Assembly (NCBI GenBank): GCA_033064195.1
Contig: JARBJD010000011.1
Span: forward strand, 310,001-374,000
Direction: 5' to 3'
DNA: 64,000 bases
Origin: Blattamonas nauphoetae
Taxonomy: Eukaryota > Preaxostyla > Oxymonadida
Position numbers and translations under genes: made by a program. This document shows, one piece after another, positions 47,480 through 58,302 of this stretch (position 1 is the first letter of the stretch; every line of letters starts with the position of its first letter). The notes under the pieces were generated by a model, which did not search any database, was not told the DNA's origin, and was given only the letters and a program-made list of their open reading frames with translations.

Positions 47480-49238
47480 TTGTATTCTTCGTGTATAATC
47501 TTGCTCTTTTCACAGCACATCTTAAACGACCCAACCTCTTTTTTTCTGTGCTCGATAAACTCGCTCAACACGATTATCATCAACTTCCAGCAGCTTGTGC
47601 CTACCTTCCGAGAAGATTCCGTCCCCCACAATCCACGTCGCACAGTGTCTGTCCTCTTCTCTCGCCTCGTCGCACAGTGTCTGTCCTCTTCTCTCGCCTC
47701 GTCGCCATTTTTCACCTACAATGCGCACTACGTCATCCGCTACACACAAATGCTGTATTGGCAGGACTACCCACTTCCTCTCGAACCAACCATCACGAAG
47801 GACCCGTCCTTGTTTGACGAACTTCCACAGCTGCCAAGTCAGACAGGAGGGAAGAAGGAAAACACGTTTGTGGAGGGAATGGAGACACTCCACCAGGCAG
47901 TCGAGGAACTGAATCTGTGCTTCGGCGAGGGGCACTGCGAAGTTCGAGAATGCGAGGGATGAAATCGCCATCAGCAGATGTCGCTCTGGCTGAACGGATT
48001 GCCAGGGAGGCCCGTGTCTGTGGCGACCAAGGCCACCCAAATGAGAGCCCTCCTCACAATCTTCCAATCTGAACGAGCACGACTCCTCAAATCAACCAGA
48101 CTCCACATCATGCAGAAGGACGTCCAGTTCCGTGGGCTTGGCAACACCAATCAGAAAGTCAAACGAGCTGAACCGTCATTTTCGTCACGGAGAAATGTTG
48201 TGAAACCAAAAAGTGTAAAGAAACCGAAACTGGCAATGGATTCATCTGACAACTTTTCACAGTCGTCTGGTGAATCGTCATCCCCCGCAACATCTGTCCC
48301 TGTTAAGGCTCGTCAGACACAACAGCAGACACCGCCTGCACGCACGGGTAGTTTGAGTGCCCTTCTGATGCAGACATTTCTCAGACCCATCACAAACGGA
48401 GCTGTTGACTTTCAATCAGAAGAGATGAGGTGGGCGAGCGTGGAAGTCATCGGGGTTGGGTTGAAAGATGGCATTATCCATCCGTCAACAATCATCCCGT
48501 CACTTGTCTGTGTCATTCTCGATCCTGTTCAGAAGAATGCAGACTTGGCCTTCTCTCACCTCCAGACAAGCATACTCGCTCATTCAGGTGGAAAACCGAA
48601 GAAAACGTCGAACAAAGCCGTCAACATCGCCGAAGACGCGCTTTTAGCAATGGGATTTACTCAAAGACCCAAGAAAGCGAGTCTTTCCGGATGGATCTCA
48701 GTTTCAGCAATCGCGGAAGGAATCGTCGATAGCTTTTGGTTTCTGCAGCGGCTCTCAATCTATCAAGCTCGACGATGAAGTTGAAGTTCACTTGGACGTG
48801 TCTGAGATCGGAACCCAAAAGAAAGTGGCAGTGAAGCGAGACAAATTTGGACAATCAATGGAGGTCTCACTGCCAGTGAGTATCCAAACAACAACAGAGC
48901 TGCAACGAAAAGGAGGGGACGAGAAAGGAGGGATGACCATCGACAGACTGATTGTGATTGTGGACGAGCTGCAGGAGCTTGTCGATGAGGAGGAAAGTGG
49001 AATGAGCGGGGCAGCGATTCTGGTGAAGCAGATTGAGGACGCACTTGGACAGAAGAAGACAAAGACTCCTCGGAAGAAGGCAGCCAAGCCCAAACAGGCC
49101 TCGAAAAAGAGGAAGAAGGAAAGGGACGATTGGAGTGAAGAGAATAGTGACAGTGAGTTCTTTGAGAGAAAGTCTCTTCCAGTCAGAAGCACGCGAAACA
49201 AACGGACTTCCAGAAAAGAAGCATATCCTCGATGTTGA
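47480..49238 (+). CDS. Possible cohesin-loader (SCC2/NIPBL) C-terminal region
   Basis: The frame contains NAHYVIRYTQMLYWQDYPLP. It runs into an in-frame TGA that is removed by a 33-nt intron (GTTCGA...CATCAG) joining GHCE to QMSLWLNGLPGRPVSVATKA. A HEAT-type block follows: FQSEEMRWASVEVIGVGLK, then DGIIHPSTIIPSLVCVILDP and LAFSHLQTSILAHSG. This resembles the 'sister chromatid cohesion C-terminus' domain (LxQGLVHPxxCVPxLIALxTD). The 3' exon (48792-49238) is Lys-rich, with KKTKTPRKKAAKPKQASKK and SEENSDSEFFERK, as in NIPBL tails. If correct, the protein loads cohesin onto chromosomes. The upstream nine-tenths of a normal SCC2 is not visible here, so this is either a truncated gene or one whose 5' exons I failed to trace. 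Confidence 0.35.
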
Positions 49239-49447
49239 GCAGTGACGACTCCGACGACAGCTGATCCGTCCAAATATCTGAGGTTCTCTTTATTTTTAGT
49301 CATAATTCTCTTCTCTTTCTTCTTCTTCTTCGATATTTGGACCAATATGTCACATGTTTTGGTCGTGGATCAAAGCAAACCCTGCATTTTACCGTATCCT
49401 GTCATCTCTCCATTCTGATTCTCGGATCATCTGTGCTAAACCAGTTG

Positions 49448-51045
49448 GCCTGTTAAGCTGTGTCCAGTCGAGGTGGGATTGTCCAGTCCAATGTCCAGTC
49501 TCCTATTTGGGCGATGAGAGATCTGACCCATGATATTGGTTCTTTGGCTCCGAACATATTTTCTCCGCAGGGATTGTTAAATGAACGATTTGTCGTTGTG
49601 TACATGAAATGCACCCCAAATAAAACCAATTGAAAGAAAAAGATATTTCAGTTTACAACTTTGCGAGGATCTGTACTGTTGATGTGAGATCTCGTATTCT
49701 TGCTGATATCTTGTTAGTTGGGCCGATATGTTCCTTTCCTCCCATGAATATAAAAACGCCGCTGCAGTTTATTCATTCTTATCTTTGTTGTGAACGACGT
49801 GCTGGGCAGCCACAATCGTAACATGTGCAATGAGGAGTGATGCAGATAACCAACACGGGGAAAGAACTGGAATGAGAGAGAAGAAAATGAATGAGGCATG
49901 CGGAATGACAAACAAGAGAAATGTGGACATCCGGAGGTGTCAACAACAATCTCGTTCAAAAAGACATACTGACCCGACCATCAACCACAGAGGTGAAGAG
50001 AATCATCATCGACACTGAGTTTCCCGAAGTTAGAAGAGTTGTGCCGCAGTAACCCAACTCCTTGGAGAAATAGTTCGATGAGTCACAGACAGCCTTTTTG
50101 ATTCCGCCAAGACAGTTACGCGGTACTTCTCTGATGAATTGGTTCGAGCACACACAGCGTTGATACTTGTGGAGATGAGGGCTTGGGTGTGGTTGAGAGT
50201 GGACCTAAACATGATACCAAGAATCATCACAATTGCTGTGAATATCCGTCAAGGTATCCAGAATACAAATTCTTGCATTTGACTGCAATTCTTTGGAAAT
50301 ATGCGGATGATTCCAAACAGGAGCAGAGGCGTGTCCAGAACACAATCAATGGTGATCGAGCAGGTCAGCGCTCACCAATGCGTTTGGACAAATATATCTG
50401 GAAGATGAGGAAAAACATGAAAGAGAACATACTGTAGAGGATGAATCTGTGCATACGAGCAGTAGAGATTCATATTCCAATGAAAAAGAACTCATTCCCC
50501 CACATTGTGAGGAGTCATCATGCAATGAATCTCAGTTGCTATGAGAAGAGAAGAATTGAAAGAATGAGCAGAAGAAGCAAACAAACATTGATTAAGACAA
50601 CAGGGAAGATATAAATGATCACACAGATCATCCCAACGATTGACATAGCCGCAGAAGCGACCTGAATACAGAGAATATCGGATTCCACATCATAAATTGA
50701 AGAAACTCAAGTAAGTTGATCTCACCAGTGAAAAAGTCACGTATCATCGAGGCAGAACTTTGAGGAAAGGATGCGAAACGAAGGCTGGAACAGAAAGGAA
50801 TAAAAGAAGAATTTAGAATGAGAAATTCACACATTTGAGTTCAAGCATAGAGATTCGATGGTGATATCAATCGTGGGGTGAGAGATGTTGTGTCTGGGGA
50901 AGAATGAATGAATTCTAGATCTGTTGACTTTGCGTCGCGATTTATGACCCCACGGTATTTCAAAACCGAGACGAAGTCGCCTAGTATTCAAAAAAAGTGA
51001 GAGAGACATGTGAACATCAAACCGTAATTGAGATGAGGATGTAAC
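49448..51045. repeat. Repeat B, copy 2 (membrane-protein unit)
   Basis: Same orientation as 61757-63190. The first roughly 200 bp and the block 49830-50045 (CAGATAACCAACACGGGG ... CACTGAGTTTCCCGAAGTTA) are over 90% identical between copies by eye. The central coding part (about 50,080-50,480) drops to about 60-65%, and identity rises again around CCACATTGTGAGGA and GAATTTAGAATGAGAAATTC. The unit begins TTGGCCTGTTAAG, like the other B copies. Confidence 0.85.
50030..51010 (-). pseudogene. Membrane-protein family member (locus 2), apparently degenerate
   Basis: Minus-strand pieces correspond to those of locus 3: a helix ASAAMSIVGMICVIIYIFPV, an exon with STLNHTQALISTSINAVCAR, and an N-terminal piece CEFLILNSSFIPFCSS. 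Compared with the 62-63 kb copy, the frame of the long central exon contains several stops that I could not remove with plausible introns. It therefore looks non-functional, although small introns could have been missed. Function unknown. Confidence 0.4.
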
Positions 51046-51050
51046 TCAAT

Positions 51051-51421
51051 CCCTTAATAGGTGTCGATTGGACAGTCCAGGACTGGACAGTCCATTGGAC
51101 TGTCCAATTTTGCCGACTCGTCAAAACCTCAATAAACGGGATGCACTAATTGTGTAGACTTCAGAAAAAAAATTTCAGCGAAATGTCCAGTCACGTCCAA
51201 TGACGTCCAATGGTGGGTGGATCAAGTCGAGATTCACACTTGGCTAAATATGATCAAATTATCTCCATTTCGCTATTTCTTAAGTGATTATTGTCATTTC
51301 TTTGTGAAAATGATTGAATGAGTGAATTGAGGATGAGAGAAGCAAGTCTAAAAATGAATGTCCAATAGAGGTCGATTGTCCAGTCCAACATTGGCAACGT
51401 CCAATCCAATTAACATGCCAA
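51051..51421. repeat. GGAC-rich repeat M, right copy
   Basis: The left end is CCCTTAATAGGTGTCGATTG and the right end AATTAACATGCCAA. The reverse complement aligns with 41606-41962. Both outer ends share TTGGC(G/A)TGTTAA, which is also similar to the TTGGCCTGTTAAG start of repeat B. The unit begins directly after the locus 2 membrane-protein copy. Confidence 0.75.
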
Positions 51422-51633
51422 TAAACCACGAGAAAATTTTTGTTATTTATCCTCAATTCTCTCTTATGCTCCAAGAACATTTCAGTGAATTGAAAAGTGG
51501 TCATGTTTGACTTTTCTACAATTATATGAGGACTTTTCACATTTCACTCTCGGCTTCTGAATTTTTATATTCAATAATTCCAGTAAGGTTGGTGGTAGCG
51601 TCAAATACAGTTGGACCAAACCTGAATCTTGTG

Positions 51634-52433
51634 ATGGGTAATGATCCAATGACGGACAGCGACAGTTTTGCGTTTAAGATCGGAATGGTGGGCGATCCAC
51701 AAATTGGTAAGACCAGTCTGATGGTAAAGTACGTTAAGAACGAATTTGGGGAAGATTACATCTTGACACTTGGTTTGTTCTTTCATCAACATTCAATCAC
51801 TCATATCATCAATATGTGCTTTCTAGGGGTGAATTTCATGGAGAAGAAGCTGAAGGTGAAGGGACAGGAGGTTGTATTCAATATTTGGGATCTCGGAGGT
51901 TTTTTCTTTATCCGTTTTTCATGATCACTCTCATTCAACTCCGCATCTGTCAATTCACTTTTATACATTCAGGAGCACAAGAATTCGTCAATATGCTCCC
52001 CTTAGTTTGCTCAGATGCCACAGCAATCCTATACATGTTCGATTTGACGAGAGTTTCAACACTGGTGGGTGTGAAAGAATGGTACAAACAGGCTCGGGGC
52101 TTCAACCAGGTATCATTCTCTCTCTTTCTATTCTACTTCTCTCCTCAGGATTCAATGGCCTTTTTGGTCGGAACGAAGTTCGATCTTTTTGTCAGTTTGC
52201 CAGCCGATCAACAAGCATCCATCGTCAAGAAAGCACGCTCATATTCCAAAGCCATGAAGGCGCCCCTCATTTTTTCATCATCGCGACTCTCTATCAACGT
52301 CAAAAACATCTTCAAAATTGTCCTTGCCAAGATCTTCAACATCAAACCGAACATCGACGAAATCCACGACGCGGGCTGTCCAATACTTGAGTTGGAACCA
52401 TATGTTCCCAAGGAAGGAGAGGAGGGAAAATAG
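51634..52433 (+). CDS. Spg1/Tem1-type septation GTPase
   Basis: Small Ras-like GTPase that controls the septation-initiation/mitotic-exit kinase cascade. From ATG 51634: FAFKIGMVGDPQIGKTSLMV (P-loop), then LGVNFMEKKLKVKGQEVVFN, WDLGGAQEFVNMLPLVCSDA, LYMFDLTRVSTLVGVKEWYK, FLVGTKFDLF (NKxD equivalent TKFD), KARSYSKAMKAPLIF, and INVKNIFKIVLAKIFNIKP. These match Spg1/Tem1 almost block for block. Three introns lie after LTLG, within GG/AQ and after GFNQ. The residue at the Ras Gln61 position is Ala (DLGGAQE where Spg1 has DLGGQRE), so intrinsic hydrolysis may be altered. There is no prenylation motif, as expected for this class. Confidence 0.92.
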
Positions 52434-52518
52434 AATCCCTGTTTTGATTAGAGGTGGAGAGGAACTGGGATAGAATTGTTCTCCATCACCATTTCATTAT
52501 TTTCATTTACCTTCAAAT

Positions 52519-52758
52519 TCACCAGAGAAAGTGGTCCTTCTCTTGATTTAGAATAATCACAGAGACAATCAAAAAACCAAAGACAGAATTCCACAAATCA
52601 AAAATGTTGGTTGAGGTTTGTAAAAGGGCCTGAATCGATGTCACAATCTCCATCACCACCGCAAGTTCAACCACATAGTGCCTATTCACCGCTAGGTTGG
52701 GTAACCATTGCTCCCTTGCAGATTCCATATCCTGAGATACCAGTTTGTTGTAACTCAT
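52519..52758 (-). CDS. Small predicted membrane protein (79 aa), unrecognised
   Basis: A single frame starts at ATG 52758 (MSYNKLVSQDMESAREQWLP). It has a probable helix VVELAVVMEIVTSIQALL and a clearer membrane segment VFGFLIVSVIILNQ near the C-terminus, ending KDHFLW. No homologue comes to mind. The coding-like composition and intact start/stop are the only support. It overlaps the presumed promoter side of the next plus-strand gene. Confidence 0.35.
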   Translation of the reverse strand: MSYNKLVSQDMESAREQWLPNLAVNRHYVVELAVVMEIVTSIQALLQTSTNIFDLWNSVFGFLIVSVIILNQEKDHFLW

Positions 52759-52764
52759 TTCGAG

Positions 52765-54238
52765 ATTCGCTCTAGCTCGATATCATTCAGGATTTTTACG
52801 CAGGACTTGCTTGTTATGTGTATGTGCCCAAAGAAATTTGTCCAGCGAGTATTCAGATACATCAACAACCTCATTCATTTCCCGGAATGTCATTCATCGC
52901 ATATATTGAAGTTAAGATTCCGAAACCATCAACAGTTGAATCAGTATTCCATTTTTTGCGTGTATATCTTGATGCAGGCTATTTCAATTGTTATTCTGAA
53001 CTACAACGCCCGTTCTCCAACATATCCTCTTCCATCATCACCATCACTCTTCTCTCTGTATACACACACAAAAACCACAAGCAAAAAGATTATGGAAGGT
53101 TGCCCCTTTTTTTGTTTCAATTCTGTACCTAGAACTCAAGCCAACGTTCCAATTGCTCACGAAGAACAGTGCTGTCTACCTTGTCCCAAAACGAGATTCA
53201 CAAATTGTCCGCCCAAAAAGTTTGATGCGCACATCGTAAACTCTTTAGTAAATATTATTCGGAGGATTAGTTCTCTGCAACACGAAACATATTACGTTTT
53301 CCGTGTTCCAACCAACTCTATGAGCTTCCAAAGCATGATCCATGCTCCGTCATCAAGACTTCGCACAATGTCTTCCTATGGGCAGCATTCCAATCGGTTG
53401 AATCCATATGCGGGCCTTTCAGCCTTTGGAATCACTGCCTCAACTCTTTCCACGAATACAAGAGGAACTCCTGAAGATAAAATCAGTAATGATGGAAATG
53501 GAGATGTACTTGGTAATGTTGATCTTCGAGCAGAACCGCCTCCTCTGAAACTTTTCAATCCATCCGCCTTTGTTGATAGTGACGGTAAACAGCTCTGTGT
53601 TGCTCTCCGCTCCTCTCCCGATGTTTTTGTTGGGTCTCTCTTTCTCTTTTTGTCTTCACTTTTCTTCTAGATCTCTCCACAAAAGAGCTTGTCTGGCATT
53701 TAACGTTCCTGCGTCGAAATGGTCCATCCGACTCTTCACACACCCTGAAATCGACGCTGATGTCTTCACAACTCTCCTTGCACACAATCGGCGTCGTTTT
53801 GTGATCGTCTCAAAAGAAGGGAAACAAGATCCTTCCTTTTTTCTTCATGTGAAAGGGCTCATTGAAGGAGAACGGAGAAAACGAGAAGAAAACGGTGAAT
53901 CGCTTCGGCAAGGGGAAGCACTCAGCTTTGAGGACGATTTACTAATTCAAGGTCTCTTTCAAGCGCAGGAGGAATACGAGTCTGATGCAGACATCGTTCA
54001 GCTGGACGAGGATCAACAGGACATCACCATCCCTGGAAATGGATGTAGCGAAGGATTGACTGGACTCTTTCGAGCAAAAGTGCGTGTTGATGGACAGACA
54101 AAAGAGGGACAAGAGGATGGAAAGGAGAATCTGGAAGACGCAGAGCCATCTTACCGAATTCTGGAGAGAACAGGCTGTGTGAGTGGTGTGGGAATGAATG
54201 CTTCGAGTGTCGACCCGTTGGATGATGAGACCTTTTGA
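52765..54238 (+). CDS. Unassigned multi-exon protein
   Basis: Plus-strand coding pieces: about 52770-53030 (LDIIQDFYAGLACYVYVPKE, PHSFPGMSFIAYIEVKIPKP, STVESVFHFLRVYLDAGYF), then 53092-53583 (EGCPFFCFNSVPRTQANVPI ... Ser-rich ... PPPLKLFNPSAFVDSD). An intron ending TTCTTCTAG joins to DLSTKELVWHLTFLRRNG. A piece in another phase, 53730-54238 (IRLFTHPEIDADVFTTLLAH, SFEDDLLIQGLFQAQEEY), ends DPLDDETF. The Cys-containing stretch EEQCCLPCPKTRFTNCPP could bind metal. Coding-like sequence continues to about 54,650. The LSTKELVWHLTFLRRNG block vaguely recalls GATOR1 Nprl2/3 proteins, but I would not assign it. Exon joins are incomplete. Confidence 0.4.
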
Positions 54239-54802
54239 TTGAACATTCCTTCTGACATCGAAACCCTCTCAAGTCTCAACTGTCCTTCGGGACTGATCTG
54301 ACGGCATTGACACAAAGATTCGAGAGATGATTGCTGAGAATCGACCTCGGGTGCACGTTTTCCTGCTTGAATGTGTGTATCTTCATCACAATCTTCTTTT
54401 GGAGGATACTTTTTGGCACTATTCGTGTTCTTCTCTGAAGTTTCGACTTCGCCGTCTTTCGACTCACGTTTTTCTCAGTATTTCCTGTTCAGTCTCCTTT
54501 TCTCACAGCTCATTTCCTTCTTCTTTCCGAAATACATTTGGAAATGGATAAATGGAGGGTCTTCCTTTCTCATTGTGGAGACCTACAGAGAGGAGTCCAA
54601 CCCGGAGAATGGTGTTCTCGACGCGTCGATGAGATCTGTGTGACGAATGTTTCTACTCTTTCGCAAAATCTTTGAGATCCGAGACAATTTACTGGACATT
54701 TCGAACATCTCAAGCTCCAGTACAGTTTACCAATCCAATAAAAAATTGAATTATGGTCGAACAACATCTCATCTTTTCTAGTTCAAATTTTATTTTGTCA
54801 TC

Positions 54803-57285
54803 ATGAGCGAGATTGTCCATTTTGCCCCACGACCACCCATCCAAGCACCCTCGGGCGGTTCTCGAGGCCTCCATATTGTTGCGAACTCGTATCAAATCAA
54901 AGTGAAGATCTCAGTTTTCCAGTACTCAGTCCACTTTGAACCACTCCTTGATTCTCAAAGGGAACGAAAACGAAGACAGAGTATTTTCTTCAATTTAACC
55001 TTAGCTGTTCGTTTCTGTAGAAATTATCGATCGTCTGATTGATGAATCACTCGCACCCCTCCGCTGTGGTATTATTTTCTCTTCCTCACCTCGCTAGTTT
55101 TCGACAATACCTCTCTCTATTCGTTTGGATCACCGCTTGACAATGTTCAATTTCAAGTCGTTGATACAATCCAAGGAAAGAAACAAGATTTCACTATTGG
55201 ATTTGAACTTGTTAGAGAGTCAAATCCTGGCGACAATTCATTCCCTCTTCAACAGCTCAACGTCTTATTGAAGGGTGTCCAGGCACAGAACGGATTTGTT
55301 CAAATTCGCCGAGATATGGTCCATCCAGCCAACAAACAAGAACTCCCAAAATACAGATTGGAAATTTGGAGCGGAACAAGATTTTCCATCTATCTGTCCC
55401 AAAAAGGTCCAATGATGGTCGCTGACAAAATCCACAGCATTTTACGAAAGGATACGGTTCTCGACTTCCTCAACAAAAATGACGGAATCAGACGGGAAGA
55501 CAAAGTTGAGAGTCTCGAAGGAATGTTCATTCTCACAAAGTGTGTTCTCTCTCCACTTAATGTCTCGTTTGCTTCCCATTTAGACATGGGGACCACTTCT
55601 TGACTTATCGAATTGTGAAAGTTCTCACAGATCAAACACCACGGACATACACATTTATGCGTCGAGCAGGGAAAGATGCTACTGTTCAAGAAACTGTCGA
55701 ACAGTACTTCAAAGATTGCTACTCAATCACTTTGAAACCCAATCAGCCACTTCTCCTCTGCATGGCCACTGGCAGCGGGGGGCGTGTGTTCAAAATCACA
55801 GCCTCATCAAAGCCTGTCGCTATTCCGAGTGAATTGGCCTTCATGACTGGGATTCCAGAGGAGTTCCACAGCGACTTCTTCGCAATGAAAGAGATCAAAG
55901 ACCGGATTGGGTCTTCGCCACAAGAACGAAAACGGCAAATCGAGGATGTTACACGGACATTATTTCAATCTCCACAGTTCCCACAATCTGGGATTGAAGC
56001 TATTTCCAACACAATGGTTCCAATCGACGCCAGGGTCTGCGCGCCTGTCGTTCTCCGTTGGGGAGGAAACAAACAGGAGGAGGTTCGCAATGGTTCGTTT
56101 CGAGATAGTGTCACACGCAACACACTGATCGCACCGGTAGCTCTCCAAAAGTGGCTGTTGGTCTACCAGAAGCAGGACGAGCGGAACATCGCACAGTTCA
56201 TGGATGCTTTGCGAAAAGTCGCCAAAAACCCTCAATTGGTGGCCAACCCTGACAAAATTATTGTGGACAATGAACGAACGTTCTTTGATCAGTTCAAGAA
56301 GGATTTTGGACCACAGTACAAGGACCACCAACTCGTCATCTTTATTCTCCCGAAAAAGACAACCACATTGTATCGTAATTTGAAGCAACATACAAACTGT
56401 GCCTGTGGTGTGATGTCTCAATGCATCATCAGCAAGAATATCCAGAGAATCAATCTCTCTGTCATCAGCGGTCTCTGGCTACAAATCGTTGCAAAGGTCA
56501 AGGGTTCGTGCTGGCGGATCCAAAATCCAACTTGGGTGAAACAAAATCCTGAGAGCACCAAGAAGGAAAGTGGAGGTGTGATGGTATGCTCAATCGATGT
56601 ATCTCGTTCGATGAAGAAGAAACAAAGTTATGCAGCCCTTGTCGCATCATATTCAAACGATATGACTCAGTACCACTTGCGGACAATGATCCTTAAGGGA
56701 CGGCAGGAACTTCTCACCGAAAGACTCGACAAGTTCATCAAAATGTCGATAGAGCTCTACGAACGTGAAAACAAAGCTCCTCCTTCCACTATCATCATGT
56801 ACAGAGATGGTGTTGGTGATTCTCAATTCGAAGCTGCCGTCCAAGGTGAATACAACATGATTCTCAAAGGAATCCGCGACTACGCGCCACAACCTGTGTA
56901 CCGCCCACAAACTGCCTATATCATGGTCAACAAGAGAATCAATCACCGCTTTTTCACTCCAAACGGGGATAACATCCAACCCGGAACCATCGTCGACACA
57001 GTTGTCACCTCTCCTCTCTACTACGACTTCTTCCTTGTTGCGCAATCGGTGAACCGCTTTACCACAGCACTCCCGACACGATTTGTTGTTTTACAAAGCG
57101 ATTTGAAGTGGACCAACCACCAACTTCAAGACTTTACGTACCAACTCTGCCATCTCTATTGCAACTTCCCTGGCGCAATCAGTCTTCCAATGCCTGTTCA
57201 AGTCGCCCACAAACTCAGCCTGTATTCTCAGGACATTCTGGATGGAAAAGATTCAAAGATCTCCCAACTTCCGTTTATCTTTTAA
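54803..57285 (+). CDS. Piwi-clade Argonaute
   Basis: Small-RNA-guided protein. The start is ATG 54803 (MSEIVHFAPRPPIQAPSGG). The N-domain is split by two small introns, after RKRRQ and after APLRC. A PAZ-like region lies about 55,600-55,900 (FLTYRIVKVLTDQTPRTY, QYFKDCYSITLKPNQPLLL). The MID/PIWI half contains HTNCACGVMSQCIISKN, GVMVCSIDVSRS (first Asp), ILKGRQELLTERL (candidate Glu finger), IIMYRDGVGDSQF (second Asp, Piwi-type YRDGVGD), VDTVVTSPLYYDFFLVAQ and PVQVAHKLS (His). The DEDH slicer set therefore appears complete. The length of roughly 780 residues is normal. In related protists such proteins silence transposons or variable genes; a role here is inference, but the window is rich in repeats it could target. 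Confidence 0.92.
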
Positions 57286-58302
57286 TTTCGAATTCACAAT
57301 TCTTTTGTCTTGGGCCTTTTATTCAATTTCGATCAAAATCAATGACAGCTGAGGTAAGTCGAATACATTAAATTCACAATCGAATTTGGGGTTGATTAAA
57401 GACACTCTGACTGTTGATACGTGTTTATTTCTCACGATTAAGGCCAATTCTCAATTCATTGCTTGAAAACATGGAAGAAAAAGCCTCCAATCCACTTTTT
57501 TTAATTTTCGTATGGTCGAATAGGATAGGCTTGTCTGACCGGCCAAAAGTGCCGGTCAGTGTCAGTCACGAATCCGGCACCATCAGAAAAAAAGGAGACA
57601 AAAATGACAATTCTGAAATGGAAACGACAGCCCTGAGAGACGGAGAGGCGAGTGAAGTGGTAAAATTGAGGAAAGTCCAATCTGTTCAACAAAAAAGCAG
57701 AACCATCCAAAGACAGCTGACAGGATGAAGAACACAGCAACACGGAAGAGATGAACAATCCTGCTCATCGAAAACGAACAAACAAAACAAGACAATTCTA
57801 AACAAAGAAAGATCGTCCTTCGATTGAAAAACTAAAGAATGATGATCTGTGTCGTTCGGGTAAGTGAATGACACGGAAAAAATTGCGTCTCAGAAGAGTA
57901 GAGAAGAACTGCTGCATGAACTGTGTGAATGTGTGAGTGGCGGATGGCGTGAACGAAGCAGCGTTGATCAAACGGCTGAGTGAATCGTCGCGTGAAGCGA
58001 GTGGTCTGAAGCCGAGTGTGAGGAATGAAAAAGACCGTCCCATTCAATCGTCCAAAGTGGAGGCAAGTTGAATGACTCGAATGGGGCGACATGAAACAGA
58101 ATGTTGATGGAATCTGACGAAAAGAGTGTCAGACGTGTGAGTGTGGTTGCATGAATGAAGACTAAGAACAAAGTGAAGTGAAAACGAGATGTTGTTCAAT
58201 GAAGAAGGGTGAGGTGTGGATTGTTGTGACTTCTGTGGATTGAAGTGTCATCCAACATGTGACATCGCATTCCCTTCCATCTTGTGCGACGGCTGAAGAA
58301 CG
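57286..58302. other. 1.0 kb without a supported gene
   Basis: An open stretch of about 85 residues from 57471 (MEEKASNPLFLIFVW) has no coding-like conservation I can judge, and I do not call it. The region also holds an 8-bp-stem hairpin at 57536-57558. I see no other structure. Confidence 0.4.
57536..57558. repeat. 8-bp perfect hairpin with 7-nt loop
   Basis: TGACCGGC, loop CAAAAGT, GCCGGTCA. The stem is GC-rich within AT-rich DNA. It is about 250 bp downstream of the Piwi stop. It is not a bacterial-type terminator (no T-run) and may be a small palindromic repeat. Confidence 0.6.

Noticed and set aside
41600-51430. Target-site duplication flanking the inverted M repeats
   Set aside because: The bases just outside the two outer ends (GAGGAGAC and TAAACCAC) do not match, so insertion as a single unit is not demonstrated.
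57414-57728. Plus-strand open stretch of about 100 residues after the Piwi gene
   Set aside because: The only ATG-started part is short, its composition is not distinctive, and it spans a hairpin; no supporting splice pattern.
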